64,000 nucleotides of DNA from Brachybacterium paraconglomeratum (GCF_003994255.1 NZ_ML133861.1:62001-126000), one strand, 5' to 3'; positions 12,386 to 21,755 are shown, numbered from the stretch's first letter. Numbers and translations are program-made. The notes: generated by a model from the letters alone, not told the origin.

Positions 12386-13707
12386 TGACGACCACAGATG
12401 TGAAGGGTGCCGAGAGCGCCGGGGACCCGACCGCGAACGAGGCCGTGGGCCACGCGGCGGGCGCCGCGCCCGTCGCCGCCGGAGAGGCCCTGGAGGGCGC
12501 CGACACGACGGCCGCGCCGGAGCTGGAGGAGGAGAACCTGAGCCTGCCGGGCCAGGAGGTCTCCGCCGCCCACGCCGCGCTGAACCGCGGCGCGCGACTG
12601 CGCTCCTTCGAGGTCGCCGACCACGCCGTGCCCAAGAGCGACATCGAGGAGTGGCGCTTCACCCCGCTGCGCCGCTTCTCCGCCCTCTTCGAGGACGCCG
12701 CCACCGACGACCGCGAGGGCGACCCCGCCGTCGACTACGCCGTGACCGTGCCCGAGGGCGCCCCGGAGCCCTCGACGCTCGCCCCCGGCCAGGCGCCCCG
12801 CGGCAGCGTGCTGGTGCCCGAGGATCTGCCCACCGCGATCGCCTCCGCCCGCACCGAGCAGGCGCTGCACCTGGTCGCCGCCAAGAACGCCGCCTACGAC
12901 GCGCCGTTCCGCGTGGACATCACCGGCCGCGGCGCGGACCGCCGCGCCAACGCGCACCTCGTGATCGAGGCGCAGGAGTCCTCCTCCTCGATCGTGGTGC
13001 TGAACCACACCGGCTCGGCGCAGTACGCGCAGGACGTGGAGATCCTCGTCGGTGACAACGCGCAGATGACCGTCATCACCGTCCACGACTGGGACGACGA
13101 CGCGGTGCACATCGCGCAGCACCACGCCCGCGTGGGCCGCGACGCGCGCCTGAAGCACGTCGCGGTCACCCTCGGCGGCAGCGCGGTGCGCCTGAACTCG
13201 ATCGGCGAGTACGCCGCCCCCGGCGGCGAGATCGAGAAGCTGGGCCTCTACTTCTCCGACGAGGGCCAGTTCTTCGAGAACCGCCTGTTCATCGACCACA
13301 GCGCCCCGAACTGCACCTCCAACGTCGCCTACAAGGGCGCGCTGCAGGGCAAGGGCGCACGGTCCGTGTGGGTCGGCGACGTGCTGATCCGCAAGGAGGC
13401 CGAGGGCACCAACACCTACGAGCTCAACCGCAACCTGGTGCTCACCGAGGGCGCCCGCGCCGACTCGGTGCCGAACCTGGAGATCGAGACGGGCGAGATC
13501 GAGGGCGCCGGCCACGCCGCCGCCACCGGGCGCTTCGACGACGAGCAGCTGTTCTACCTGCGCGCTCGCGGCATCCCGGAGATCGAGGCGCGCCGTCTGG
13601 TCGTGCGCGGCTTCTTCGCCGAGATCATCCAGCAGATCGACGTGCCCGAGGTGCGCGAGCGCCTCTCGGCCGCGATCGAGGACGAGCTCGCACGGAGCAT
13701 GAACTGA
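12385..13707 (+). CDS. sufD: Fe-S cluster assembly protein SufD
   Basis: SufD pairs with SufB in the SufBC2D scaffold and helps iron entry. The 440-residue protein has an alanine-rich variable N terminus of about 50 residues, then the SufD core: the VPKSDIEEWRFTPL segment, and the conserved C-terminal run including FIDHSAPNCTSN, GKGARSVWVGDVLIRK and LFYLRARGIPEIEARRLVVRGF. The start is ATG 12385, one base inside the sufB stop, with GAAGGAG at 12367-12373. The stop again forms TGATG with the next gene. Confidence 0.95.
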   Translation: MTTTDVKGAESAGDPTANEAVGHAAGAAPVAAGEALEGADTTAAPELEEENLSLPGQEVSAAHAALNRGARLRSFEVADHAVPKSDIEEWRFTPLRRFSALFEDAATDDREGDPAVDYAVTVPEGAPEPSTLAPGQAPRGSVLVPEDLPTAIASARTEQALHLVAAKNAAYDAPFRVDITGRGADRRANAHLVIEAQESSSSIVVLNHTGSAQYAQDVEILVGDNAQMTVITVHDWDDDAVHIAQHHARVGRDARLKHVAVTLGGSAVRLNSIGEYAAPGGEIEKLGLYFSDEGQFFENRLFIDHSAPNCTSNVAYKGALQGKGARSVWVGDVLIRKEAEGTNTYELNRNLVLTEGARADSVPNLEIETGEIEGAGHAAATGRFDDEQLFYLRARGIPEIEARRLVVRGFFAEIIQQIDVPEVRERLSAAIEDELARSMN

Positions 13708-14045
13708 TGTCGGACGCCTTCGTCCCCGTCGCCGCCCTGGCCGACCTCGCCCCCGGCGAGGCGATCGACGTCGTCGCCGGCGGGATCGAGATCGCCCTGG
13801 TGCGCGACGAGGACGGCGGCGTCCACGCCCTCGAGGACCTCTGCTCGCACGACGAGATCGCGCTGAGCGACGGCGACGTCGAGGGATGCACCATCGAGTG
13901 CTGGAAGCACGGCAGCCAGTTCGACCTCGTCACCGGTCGTCCCCTGCAGCTCCCGGCGGTCCTGCCCGTGCGGGTGTTCCCCGTGCGCATCGACGAGAGC
14001 CGCGGCGAGATCCTCGTGGATCCCTCCGAGGCTCCCGCCACCTGA
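13707..14045 (+). CDS. Rieske-type [2Fe-2S] ferredoxin of the suf operon
   Basis: A 112-residue Rieske-fold protein of the non-heme-iron-oxygenase ferredoxin type. The ligands are visible as Cys46-Ser-His48 and Cys65-Trp-Lys-His68, with the HGSQFDLVTGRP segment after the second pair. It lies between sufD and sufC, with its start inside the sufD stop, so it is co-produced with the scaffold. Such a ferredoxin is a regular member of actinobacterial suf operons; it may supply electrons during assembly or be a client of it. That role is inferred. Confidence 0.9.
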   Translation: MSDAFVPVAALADLAPGEAIDVVAGGIEIALVRDEDGGVHALEDLCSHDEIALSDGDVEGCTIECWKHGSQFDLVTGRPLQLPAVLPVRVFPVRIDESRGEILVDPSEAPAT

Positions 14046-14119
14046 CACCTGGGCGTCGTCCCCGACGCCCGCCCCCAGCCCCACGAATCCACCAGCTTCC
14101 TGGTCAAGGAGAACCCCAC

Positions 14120-14875
14120 ATGTCGATCCTGGAGATCAAGAACCTCCACGCCACCGTCGAGACCCCTGAGGGCACCAAGGAGATCCTCAAGGGCGTCGAC
14201 CTCACCATCAAGGGCGGCGAGACCCACGCGATCATGGGCCCCAACGGCTCGGGCAAGTCCACCCTCGCCTACGCCATCGCCGGCCACCCCAAGTACGAGA
14301 TCACCGGCGGCGAGGTCCTCCTCGACGGCGAGGACGTGCTCGAGATGAGCGTCGACGAGCGCGCCCGCGCCGGCCTCTTCCTGGCCATGCAGTACCCCGT
14401 CGAGGTCCCCGGCGTGACCGTCTCGAACTTCCTGCGCACCGCCAAGACCGCGATCGACGGCGAGGCCCCCTCGCTGCGCACCTGGGTCAAGGACGTCAAG
14501 GGCGCCATGGACGACCTCAAGATGGACCCGGTCTTCGCCGAGCGCAACGTCAACGAGGGCTTCTCCGGCGGCGAGAAGAAGCGCCACGAGATCCTCCAGA
14601 TGCAGCTGCTGAAGCCCTCCATCGCCGTCCTCGACGAGACCGACTCCGGCCTCGACGTCGACGCGCTGCGCGTGGTCTCCGAGGGCGTCAACCGCGCCAA
14701 GGAGAACACGGAGGTCGGCATCATGCTGATCACCCACTACACCCGCATCCTGCAGTACGTGAAGCCGGACTTCGTCCACGTCTTCGTGAACGGGAAGATC
14801 GCCGAGCAGGGCGGTCCCGAGCTGGCCGAGCGTCTCGAGGCCGAGGGCTACGACCGCTTCCTCGTCGGCGCCTGA
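14120..14875 (+). CDS. sufC: Fe-S cluster assembly ATPase SufC
   Basis: SufC is the ABC-type ATPase that drives conformational changes in SufBC2D. The 251-residue protein contains Walker A GPNGSGKST (residues 40-48), signature FSGGEKKR, and Walker B followed by DETDSGLD, the SufC-specific variant. ATG 14120 follows AAGGAGA at 14106-14112. A 74-base gap after the ferredoxin gene holds this ribosome binding site and no other obvious signal. A strong hairpin just after the stop may reduce read-through to sufT. Confidence 0.96.
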   Translation: MSILEIKNLHATVETPEGTKEILKGVDLTIKGGETHAIMGPNGSGKSTLAYAIAGHPKYEITGGEVLLDGEDVLEMSVDERARAGLFLAMQYPVEVPGVTVSNFLRTAKTAIDGEAPSLRTWVKDVKGAMDDLKMDPVFAERNVNEGFSGGEKKRHEILQMQLLKPSIAVLDETDSGLDVDALRVVSEGVNRAKENTEVGIMLITHYTRILQYVKPDFVHVFVNGKIAEQGGPELAERLEAEGYDRFLVGA

Positions 14876-14887
14876 TGCCGCCGGCCC

Positions 14888-14915
14888 TCCCGCCCCGCAC
14901 CCGCGCGGGGCGGGA
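14888..14915 (+). terminator. Hairpin after sufC
   Basis: TCCCGCCCCGC (14888-14898) and its complement (14905-14915) form an 11-bp stem with a six-base loop, starting 12 bases after the sufC stop. It has no T tract. It may be a partial terminator or an mRNA stabiliser between sufC and sufT. Confidence 0.45.
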
Positions 14916-15031
14916 CGGCCGCACCGCGGGACCCGCCGCGGACCGTCCCGGACAGCACGTCCGGGGACGGCCCGACGAGCCCCGTCCGCACCCCTGCGGG
15001 AGCAGTCCCGCACCCCTTCCGGGAGGACACC

Positions 15032-15364
15032 ATGACCGACCAGCAGACCCCGGCCTCGACCGTGAGCGCCGAGGACGTCACCGAGGCGATGAAGGACGTC
15101 ATCGATCCCGAGCTCGGGATCAACGTCGTCGACCTGGGCCTCGTCTACGGGGTGACCGTCGAGGACGGCAACGCCGTGATCGACATGACCCTCACCTCCG
15201 CCGCCTGCCCGCTGACGGACGTGCTCGAGGAGCAGACCTTCGCGGTGCTGGACCCCATCACCGAGACCCACCGCATCAACTGGGTGTGGATGCCGCCGTG
15301 GGGCATGGAGAAGATCACCGAGGACGGCCGCGAGCAGCTGCGCGCCATCGGCTTCAACCTCTGA
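15032..15364 (+). CDS. sufT: Metal-sulfur cluster assembly factor, MIP18/DUF59 (SufT-like)
   Basis: A 110-residue protein of the MIP18/PaaD (DUF59) family, which helps mature or transfer Fe-S clusters. The conserved DPELGINVVDLGLVYG motif at about residues 25-40 and the reactive Cys59 in TSAACPL are present, with the MPPWGMEKI segment near the C terminus. The ATG follows GGGAGG. It is the last gene of the suf cluster, 156 bases after sufC; I recall the same last position (Rv1466) in mycobacteria, but the sufS and sufU genes expected in between are absent here. Confidence 0.88.
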   Translation: MTDQQTPASTVSAEDVTEAMKDVIDPELGINVVDLGLVYGVTVEDGNAVIDMTLTSAACPLTDVLEEQTFAVLDPITETHRINWVWMPPWGMEKITEDGREQLRAIGFNL

Positions 15365-15390
15365 GCCGCCTCACCCTCTGAGCCGGCACG

Positions 15391-15430
15391 AGAGACCCCC
15401 TGACCCGCGAGCGCGGGGCAGGGGGTCTCT
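15391..15430. terminator. Bidirectional terminator between sufT and ald
   Basis: AGAGACCCCCTG (15391-15402) pairs perfectly with 15419-15430, and the interior forms a second stem (CCCGC/GCGGG) with a four-base loop. The hairpin lies between the convergent sufT and ald genes and probably serves both. A short pyrimidine run (TCTCTTC) follows on the forward strand. Confidence 0.75.
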
Positions 15431-15462
15431 TCGCTGCGGACGGGACGGGCCCCGAGCCGGCG

Positions 15463-16578
15463 TCAGCCGAGCAGCGTCGCCGTCTGCGTGAGCTCGAGGC
15501 CGTGCGCCTCGGCCGTGCCGGCATGGGCGAGGGCGCCCTCGTGGGTGTGCAGGCCCTTCGCGAGCGCCTCGTCGGCCCGCAGCGCGTCCCGCCAGCCCGC
15601 GCCCGCGAGCTTCAGCACGTAGGGGAGGGTCGCGTTGTTCAGCGCCGCCGTCGCCGTGACCGGCACGGAGCCGGGCATGTTCGCCACGCAGTAGTAGATC
15701 GCGTCGTGCACCCGGAAGGTCGGGTCGTCGTGCGTGGTGGGGCGGGAGTTCTCGAAGCAGCCGCCCTGGTCGATCGCGACGTCGACCAGCACCGAGCCCG
15801 GCTTCATCCGGGAGACCATCTCGTCGGTGACGAGCTTCGGGGCGCGCTTGCCGGGGATCAGCACCGAGCCGACGACGACGTCCGCCCGCTCGATCTGCTC
15901 GGCGAGGTCGAGGGCGGTCGAGTAGCGGGTGAGGATGCCCCCGTGGTGCATCGTCGCGATCTGGGAGAGCCGGGAGACGTTCACGTCCATCACGGTGACG
16001 TTCGCGTGCAGCCCGTGCGCCATCATCGCCGCCTGCTCGCCGACGACGCCGCCGCCGAGGACCAGCACGTTCGCCTCCGAGGTCCCGGGCACGCCGCCCA
16101 TCAGCACCCCGCCGCCGCCCAGCGGCGCCATCAGGTGGTAGGCGCCGACCTGCGCGGCGAGCCGGCCCGCGATCGCGCTCATCGGCGCGAGCAGTGGCAG
16201 CGAGCGATCGGGGAGCTGGACGGTCTCGTAGGCGATGGCGGTGGTGCCGGTGGCGAGCAGCGCCTCGGTGAGCTCCCGGTCGGCCGCGAGGTGCAGATAG
16301 GTGAAGAGGATCTGGCCCTTCCTCAGGCGTCCGTACTCCTCGGGCAGCGGCTCCTTCACCTTCACGATCATCTCGGCCTGCGCCCAGACCTCGTCGGCCG
16401 TCGGCAGCAGTGACGCGCCCGCGGCGGCGTAGTCCTCGTCGCTCACGCGGGAGCCGAGGCCCGCGCCGCTCTCGACGATCACCTCGTGGCCGTGCATCAC
16501 CAGCTCGTGCACGCCGGCGGCGCCCAGGCCCACCCTGTTCTCGTTGTTCTTGACCTCGCGGGGCACCCCGATGCGCAT
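15463..16578 (-). CDS. ald: Alanine dehydrogenase
   Basis: Ald interconverts L-alanine and pyruvate plus ammonia with NAD(H). The 371-residue length and active-site residues match the family exactly: Arg15 (NENRVGL), Lys75 (VKVKEPL), His96 (TYLHLAAD) and Asp270 (DVAIDQGG), with the Rossmann motif GGGVVG at 175-180. ATG 16578 has AGAGAGG upstream. It is monocistronic, convergent with sufT and divergent from the ABC-F gene across a 201-base region. No ald-specific regulator is adjacent. Confidence 0.96.
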   Translation of the reverse strand: MRIGVPREVKNNENRVGLGAAGVHELVMHGHEVIVESGAGLGSRVSDEDYAAAGASLLPTADEVWAQAEMIVKVKEPLPEEYGRLRKGQILFTYLHLAADRELTEALLATGTTAIAYETVQLPDRSLPLLAPMSAIAGRLAAQVGAYHLMAPLGGGGVLMGGVPGTSEANVLVLGGGVVGEQAAMMAHGLHANVTVMDVNVSRLSQIATMHHGGILTRYSTALDLAEQIERADVVVGSVLIPGKRAPKLVTDEMVSRMKPGSVLVDVAIDQGGCFENSRPTTHDDPTFRVHDAIYYCVANMPGSVPVTATAALNNATLPYVLKLAGAGWRDALRADEALAKGLHTHEGALAHAGTAEAHGLELTQTATLLG

Positions 16579-16779
16579 GTGTCCAGCCTCTCTGCTGAGC
16601 TCCCTGGCCGCGGTCACGGCCACCGCCCCCAGGATGACACCTCGTCGGCCGTGCGGGGGAGCCTGCGGATGTGTCCCCCGGCACCGTCGGCGGGAATCCG
16701 GGCGACCGTTCGGCGCCTCGGCCCTAGACTCGATCCGGCCCTCCTCCGGGCCGTCCCCGTCCGAAGAGGAGTCCCACCC
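16579..16779. promoter_or_regulatory. Divergent promoter region between ald and the ABC-F gene
   Basis: This 201-base region separates two divergent genes. For the ABC-F gene, TAGACT at 16725-16730 is a plausible -10 box, identical to the ctaA hexamer, with AAGAGGAG just before the GTG. I see no convincing -35 match and no clear dyad for ald control. Confidence 0.35.
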
Positions 16780-18384
16780 GTGATCACCGTGCACGACCTC
16801 GCCATACGCGTCGGCGCCCGGCTGCTCATGAGCGACGTCTCCTTCCAGGTCACCGACGGCGACCGGATCGGCCTGGTGGGTCGCAACGGCGCCGGCAAGA
16901 CCACGCTGACCAAGGTCCTCTCCGGCACGCTGGACCCCAGCGAGGGCAGCGTCGAGGTCTCCGGCGAGCTCGGCTATCTCCCGCAGGACACCCACAGCGG
17001 CGAGGACACCGAGCCGGTGCTCGCCCGGATCCTCTCCGCCCGCGGGCTCGACGGGATCCTGAGGAAGCTGCGCCGCGCCGAGGAGGAGATGGGGGACATG
17101 TCCCTCACCGAGGCCCGCCGCGAGAAGGCCATGAACCGGTACCCGCGCCTGGAGGCCGAGCTCGACGCCGCCGGCGGCTACGCGGCGGAGGCGGAGGCCA
17201 AGCGGATGGCCGCGAACCTCGGCCTGCCCAACCGGCTGCTCGAGCAGGAGCTCGGCACCCTCTCCGGCGGTCAGCGGCGTCGCGTCGAGCTCGCCCGGAT
17301 CCTGTTCTCGCAGGCCTCCACGATGATCCTCGACGAGCCGACGAACCACCTCGACCACGACTCGATCGTGTGGCTGCGCGAGTACCTGATGAGCTACCGC
17401 GGCGGGCTGATCGTCATCAGCCACGACGTCGAGCTCGTCGAGCAGGTCGTGAACAAGGTCTTCTACCTCGACGCGAACCGCTCCGCGATCGACATCTACA
17501 ACATGGGCTGGAAGCAGTACCTGCGCCAGCGCGAGGACGACGAGAAGCGCCGCAGGCGCGAGCGCGCCAACGCCGAGAAGAAGGCCACCCAGCTCACCGC
17601 CCAGGCGGAGAAGATGCGCGCGAAGGCCACCAAGGCCGTCGCCGCGCAGAACATGCTGAAGCGGGCCGAGCGGATGCTCGACGGGGTCGAGGGGGAGCGG
17701 CAGACCGACCGCGTCGCCTCGCTGCGCTTCCCGAAGCCCGCCCCCTGCGGCAAGACCCCGCTGATGGCCGAGGACCTCTCGAAGTCCTACGGCAGCCTCG
17801 AGATCTTCACCGGCGTGGACCTCGCGATCGACCGCGGCTCGCGCGTGGTCATCATCGGCCTGAACGGCGCGGGCAAGACCACCCTGCTGCGGATCCTCGG
17901 CGGCGTCGACGCGCCGGACACCGGGCGGATCCTGCCCGGCCACGGCCTGCGCATCGGCTACTACGCCCAGGAGCACGAGACCCTGGACCTGGACCGGACC
18001 GTGCTGGAGAACATGATGACGGCGGCCTACGAGCTGCCCGAGGTCGAGGCCCGCAAGATCCTGGGCTCCTTCCTGTTCACGGGCGACGACGTGCACAAGC
18101 CCGCCCGGGTGCTCTCCGGCGGGGAGAAGACCCGCCTCGCCCTGGCCGCGCTCGTCGTCTCCAGCGCCAACGTGCTGCTGCTGGACGAGCCGACGAACAA
18201 CCTCGACCCCGCCAGTCGCCAGGAGATCCTCGGGGCGCTGGCGAACTTCGAGGGTGCGGTCGTGCTGGTCTCCCACGACCCCGGTGCCGTCGCGGCGCTC
18301 GATCCCGAGCGGGTGCTGATGATGCCCGACGCCGTCGAGGACCTCTGGAACGCCGAGTACCAGGAGCTCATCGAGCTCGCCTGA
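16780..18384 (+). CDS. ABC-F family ATPase (ribosome-associated type)
   Basis: A 534-residue soluble protein with two ABC domains and no membrane segment, the hallmark of ABC-F translation factors that act at the ribosomal E site. Domain 1 has GRNGAGKTT (residues 34-42), LSGGQRRRVELARIL and ILDEPTNHLD; a charged, lysine- and arginine-rich linker of about 80 residues follows (about 230-310); domain 2 has GLNGAGKTT, LSGGEKTRLALAAL and LLDEPTNNLD. A housekeeping actinobacterial subgroup is more likely than an antibiotic-resistance factor, as no drug-biosynthesis genes are near. The GTG start is set by AAGAGGAG. Confidence 0.88.
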   Translation: MITVHDLAIRVGARLLMSDVSFQVTDGDRIGLVGRNGAGKTTLTKVLSGTLDPSEGSVEVSGELGYLPQDTHSGEDTEPVLARILSARGLDGILRKLRRAEEEMGDMSLTEARREKAMNRYPRLEAELDAAGGYAAEAEAKRMAANLGLPNRLLEQELGTLSGGQRRRVELARILFSQASTMILDEPTNHLDHDSIVWLREYLMSYRGGLIVISHDVELVEQVVNKVFYLDANRSAIDIYNMGWKQYLRQREDDEKRRRRERANAEKKATQLTAQAEKMRAKATKAVAAQNMLKRAERMLDGVEGERQTDRVASLRFPKPAPCGKTPLMAEDLSKSYGSLEIFTGVDLAIDRGSRVVIIGLNGAGKTTLLRILGGVDAPDTGRILPGHGLRIGYYAQEHETLDLDRTVLENMMTAAYELPEVEARKILGSFLFTGDDVHKPARVLSGGEKTRLALAALVVSSANVLLLDEPTNNLDPASRQEILGALANFEGAVVLVSHDPGAVAALDPERVLMMPDAVEDLWNAEYQELIELA

Positions 18385-18385
18385 G

Positions 18386-18402
18386 CCGGGGCCGCTCCCC
18401 GG
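18386..18402 (+). terminator. Short hairpin terminator after the ABC-F gene
   Basis: CCGGGG (18386-18391) and CCCCGG (18397-18402) form a six-bp stem with a five-base loop immediately after the stop codon. Confidence 0.4.
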
Positions 18403-18497
18403 TCCTCCCCACGCCCGCCGCCGTGCCGGCCGGTGCTCCCGGCGCCGCGGCGGGGACGGCTCCTGAGATGGCGACCGCGAGAGTTTCCCCCTCCGAG

Positions 18498-18526
18498 TTG
18501 CACTCCTGTGACCTGCGTCATAGTCT
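18498..18526 (+). promoter_or_regulatory. Promoter of the lpqY-sugABC operon
   Basis: TTGCAC (18498-18503) and TAGTCT (18521-18526) are separated by exactly 17 bases, the best sigma-70-like match in the window. It would give a leader of about 85 bases before the lpqY GTG. The spacer contains TGAC-CTGC-GTCA, a small dyad that could be an operator. No LacI- or GntR-type regulator is adjacent. Confidence 0.65.
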
Positions 18527-18619
18527 CAGCTCGTCGGCACCGTGGCGGTGCCCGCCCCGTCGCGGAGGACGGTGCGCGACCGCGCCGCCCGCCTCGACCC
18601 GACGAGGAGGAGCGAGACC

Positions 18620-19927
18620 GTGAGCGAACCCGTCCGTCCGTCCGGTCTGCGCCGGCTGGTCGCCGCCGGGGCCGCGCTCGCCCTGGGGGCGACGCTCGCG
18701 GCCTGCGGCTCGGCCGACGCCGGCCCGCCGCAGCTGACCTGGTACATCAACCCCGACAACGGCGGCCAGACCCAGATCGCCCAGCAGTGCAGCGACGAGG
18801 CCGACGGGGCGTACACGATCACCACCTCGCTGCTGCCCCGCGACGCGGCCAGCCAGCGCGAGCAGCTCGCCCGCCGCCTCGCCGCGGGCGACAGGTCCCT
18901 GGACATCATGAGCCTGGACCCGCCCTACATCCCGGAGCTCGCCGAGCCCGGCTTCCTCGCCCCCGTCCCGGAGGACCTCGTCACCAGCTCCACCCAGGAC
19001 GTCGTCGACGGCGCCGTGCAGGGCGCGACTTGGAACGACGAGCTGGTCGCCGTGCCCTTCTGGGCCAACACCCAGCTGCTGTGGTACCGCGAGTCCGTCG
19101 CCGAGGAGGCGCGGCTGGACATGTCCGAGCCCGTCACCTGGGACCAGCTGATCGACGCCGCGGAGACCACCGACAGCCACCTCGGCATCCAGGGGATCCG
19201 CGCCGAATCGATGACCGTGTGGGTCAACGCGCTGTACGAGTCGCAGGGCCAGTCGATCATCGAGAACCCGGGCGCCGCCGCCGACGAGACGCAGCTCGCG
19301 CTCGACTCCCCGGCCGGCGCCGAGGCCTCCCGGATCATCGGCACGATCGGCGCGGAGGGCCTCGCCGGCCCGGGCGCCACCACCCAGGACGAGAACGTCG
19401 CCATGGCCCAGTTCCAGGGGGACCAGGGCTCCTTCATGGTCAACTGGCCCTTCGTCTACACCGCCACGCAGACCTCCGTCGAGCAGGGCAGCGTGGACCA
19501 GGAGGTGCTGGACGACATGAAGTGGACCACCTACCCCCAGGTGACCGAGGACCAGGAGTCCGCGCCGCCGCTGGGCGGGATCGACCTCGGCGTCGGCGCC
19601 TCGAGCCGGCACCAGGACCTCGCCTACGAGGCGATCCGCTGCATCGTCTCCCCGGAGAAGCAGGCGCAGTACTTCCTCTCCGACGGCAACCCGCCCGCCT
19701 CCACCACCGCCTACGAGGACCCCGAGGTCCAGGACGCCTACCCGATGGCGCCGGAGATCCGCGAGTCCCTCGAGCGCGCCGCGCCCCGCCCGCAGACCCC
19801 CTTCTACAACGAGATCTCCCTGGGCATCCAGCAGCACTGGACCCCGATCTCGGAGGTCGGCGAGGCCACCCCCGCGCGGTCCCAGGAGTTCATCCAGTCC
19901 GTGCTGCGAGGGGAGGCCCTGCTGTGA
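18620..19927 (+). CDS. lpqY: Trehalose-type sugar-binding lipoprotein (LpqY-like)
   Basis: This 435-residue lipoprotein binds the substrate of the downstream ABC importer. A signal peptide ends at lipobox LAAC with the acylated cysteine at residue 29. The mature sequence resembles mycobacterial LpqY in order and spacing: ARRLAAGDRSLDIMSLD, NTQLLWYR, SFMVNWPFVY, EAIRCI and the C-terminal RPQTPFYNEIS, supporting trehalose as substrate; other alpha-glucosides remain possible. GTG 18620 with GAGGAGG upstream is chosen over an in-frame ATG at 18542, which would put 26 charged residues before the signal. It overlaps sugA by four bases. Confidence 0.85.
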   Translation: MSEPVRPSGLRRLVAAGAALALGATLAACGSADAGPPQLTWYINPDNGGQTQIAQQCSDEADGAYTITTSLLPRDAASQREQLARRLAAGDRSLDIMSLDPPYIPELAEPGFLAPVPEDLVTSSTQDVVDGAVQGATWNDELVAVPFWANTQLLWYRESVAEEARLDMSEPVTWDQLIDAAETTDSHLGIQGIRAESMTVWVNALYESQGQSIIENPGAAADETQLALDSPAGAEASRIIGTIGAEGLAGPGATTQDENVAMAQFQGDQGSFMVNWPFVYTATQTSVEQGSVDQEVLDDMKWTTYPQVTEDQESAPPLGGIDLGVGASSRHQDLAYEAIRCIVSPEKQAQYFLSDGNPPASTTAYEDPEVQDAYPMAPEIRESLERAAPRPQTPFYNEISLGIQQHWTPISEVGEATPARSQEFIQSVLRGEALL

Positions 19928-20892
19928 GCGAGACAGCCGCCGCGCCGAGGACCGGGACGGACGGCGCCTCCGGGCGCCGCCGCGCGACCCGGCAGAAGCC
20001 GCCGCTGAGCGACCGGGCCCGGGCGGAGCGCCGCCTGGGCATCCTGCTGGCGGCCCCCGCCTTCGTGGTCATGCTGGCGGTGACGGTGTACCCGATCCTC
20101 CAGGCCTTCTTCGACTCCCTGTTCTCCTACCGTCTCACCGCCCCGGACCAGCGCTCCTTCGTGGGACTGGCGAACTACGGGGTGCTCTTCACCGACCCCG
20201 TCTTCTGGCGGGACCTCGGGGTGACCGTGCTGATCACCGTGGTCACCGTCGCGATCGAGCTGGTGCTCGGCTTCGCCCTGGCCCTGGTGATGCACAACGC
20301 CGTCAAGAGCCTGCGCGGCCTGCTGCGCACCGCGATCCTCGTCCCCTACGGCACGATCACCGTCGTCTCCGCCTTCGCATGGTTCTTCGCCTTCGACATC
20401 AACACCGGCTTCGTCAACGCCTGGCTGCCGGTGGTGGAGGACAGCTTCAACTGGTTCGGCTCCGCCGCGCCGGCGCTGACCGTCATCATGCTCAGCGAGA
20501 TCTGGAAGACGACCCCCTTCATCTCGCTGCTGCTGCTGTCGGGCCTGGCCCAGGTGCCCGGGGAGCTGACCGAGGCCGCCCGCGTGGACGGCGGCACCCG
20601 CGCGGAGGTGATGCGCCGCGTGGTGCTGCCGAACATGAAGGCCGCGATCATGGTCGCGGTGCTGTTCCGAGCGCTGGACGCCTTCCGGATCTTCGACAAC
20701 GTGTTCATCATGACCAACGGCGCCTACGGCACGGAGGTCCTCTCGCTGCTGGCCTATCGCACCTCGATCGGGCGGCTCGAGATCGGCATGGGCTCGGCGA
20801 TCTCCGTGGTGCTGTTCCTGTGCGTGATCGGCATCGCGATCGGCGCGATCAAGGGCTTCAAGGTCGATCTGGCCTCGGGGGAGGGACGCTGA
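19924..20892 (+). CDS. sugA: Sugar ABC importer permease 1 (SugA-like)
   Basis: A 322-residue MalF-type permease with a basic cytoplasmic N terminus of about 40 residues and six predicted membrane segments. The EAA loop that contacts the ATPase is clear: EAARVDGGTRAEVMRRVVLP. The GTG start forms GTGA with the lpqY stop, giving tight coupling. With sugB it makes the membrane channel of the LpqY-type importer. Confidence 0.88.
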   Translation: MSETAAAPRTGTDGASGRRRATRQKPPLSDRARAERRLGILLAAPAFVVMLAVTVYPILQAFFDSLFSYRLTAPDQRSFVGLANYGVLFTDPVFWRDLGVTVLITVVTVAIELVLGFALALVMHNAVKSLRGLLRTAILVPYGTITVVSAFAWFFAFDINTGFVNAWLPVVEDSFNWFGSAAPALTVIMLSEIWKTTPFISLLLLSGLAQVPGELTEAARVDGGTRAEVMRRVVLPNMKAAIMVAVLFRALDAFRIFDNVFIMTNGAYGTEVLSLLAYRTSIGRLEIGMGSAISVVLFLCVIGIAIGAIKGFKVDLASGEGR

Positions 20893-20893
20893 G

Positions 20894-21736
20894 ATGAAGG
20901 GCATGACCACCCGGCAGAAGGTCGGCTGGAGCGTGATCACGATCGTGGTGCTGGTGTACACCCTCGGTCCGCTGGTCTCGATCCTGATGACCTCCTTCAA
21001 AGCCTCCGGCGACCTCACCACGGGGCGCTTCCTGCCCACGCGCTTCGTGCTGGACAACTACGAGCAGATCTTCGCCGGCAGCGCCCGCGACCTGTTCCTG
21101 CCCGCGCTGCGCAACTCCATCGGCATCACGCTGATCGCGACCGTCGTCGCGGTCGTGCTCGCGACCCTCTGCGCCTACGCGATCGCGCGCCTGGACTTCC
21201 CCGGCAAGCGCCTCGTGCTGGTCAGCGCGCTCGGGGTCTCGATGTTCCCGGTGATCTCGATCGTGACGCCGCTGTTCAACCTCTGGCGCACGATCGGGCT
21301 GTACGACACCTGGCCGGGCCTGATCATCCCCTATCTCTCGCTGACGCTGCCGATCTCGATCTACACCCTGGCGGCGTACTTCCAACAGATCCCCTGGGAC
21401 CTCGAGCGGGCCGCGCAGGTCGACGGCGCCACCAGCTTCGAGGCGTTCCGGAAGGTGATCGTCCCGCTCGCGCTGCCCGGTGTGTTCACCACCGCGATCA
21501 TCGCGTTCTTCATCGCCTGGAACGACTTCGTCTACGGCATCTCGCTGACGTCCACCTCGGCCGCGCGCCCGGTCCCGGCGGCGCTGGCCTTCTTCACCGG
21601 CGCCTCCCAGTTCGAGGAGCCCACGGGCGCGATCTCGGCCGCCGCGATCATCGTCACCATCCCCATCGTCATCATCGTCGTGCTCTTCCAGCGCCAGATC
21701 GTCTCCGGTCTGACGCAGGGCGCGGTCAAGGGCTGA
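20894..21736 (+). CDS. sugB: Sugar ABC importer permease 2 (SugB-like)
   Basis: A 280-residue MalG-type permease with six predicted membrane segments and an EAA loop [20 protein letters not shown]. The ATG at 20894 lies one base after the sugA stop and has a GAGGGA site; an ATG three codons later is an alternative. It partners SugA. Confidence 0.88.
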   Translation: MKGMTTRQKVGWSVITIVVLVYTLGPLVSILMTSFKASGDLTTGRFLPTRFVLDNYEQIFAGSARDLFLPALRNSIGITLIATVVAVVLATLCAYAIARLDFPGKRLVLVSALGVSMFPVISIVTPLFNLWRTIGLYDTWPGLIIPYLSLTLPISIYTLAAYFQQIPWDLERAAQVDGATSFEAFRKVIVPLALPGVFTTAIIAFFIAWNDFVYGISLTSTSAARPVPAALAFFTGASQFEEPTGAISAAAIIVTIPIVIIVVLFQRQIVSGLTQGAVKG

Positions 21737-21755
21737 CCCCAGGAGGCAACCGGCC

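Noticed and set aside
18542-18619. Earlier ATG start for lpqY
   Set aside because: It would add 26 charged residues before the signal peptide; GTG 18620 has a strong GAGGAGG site.
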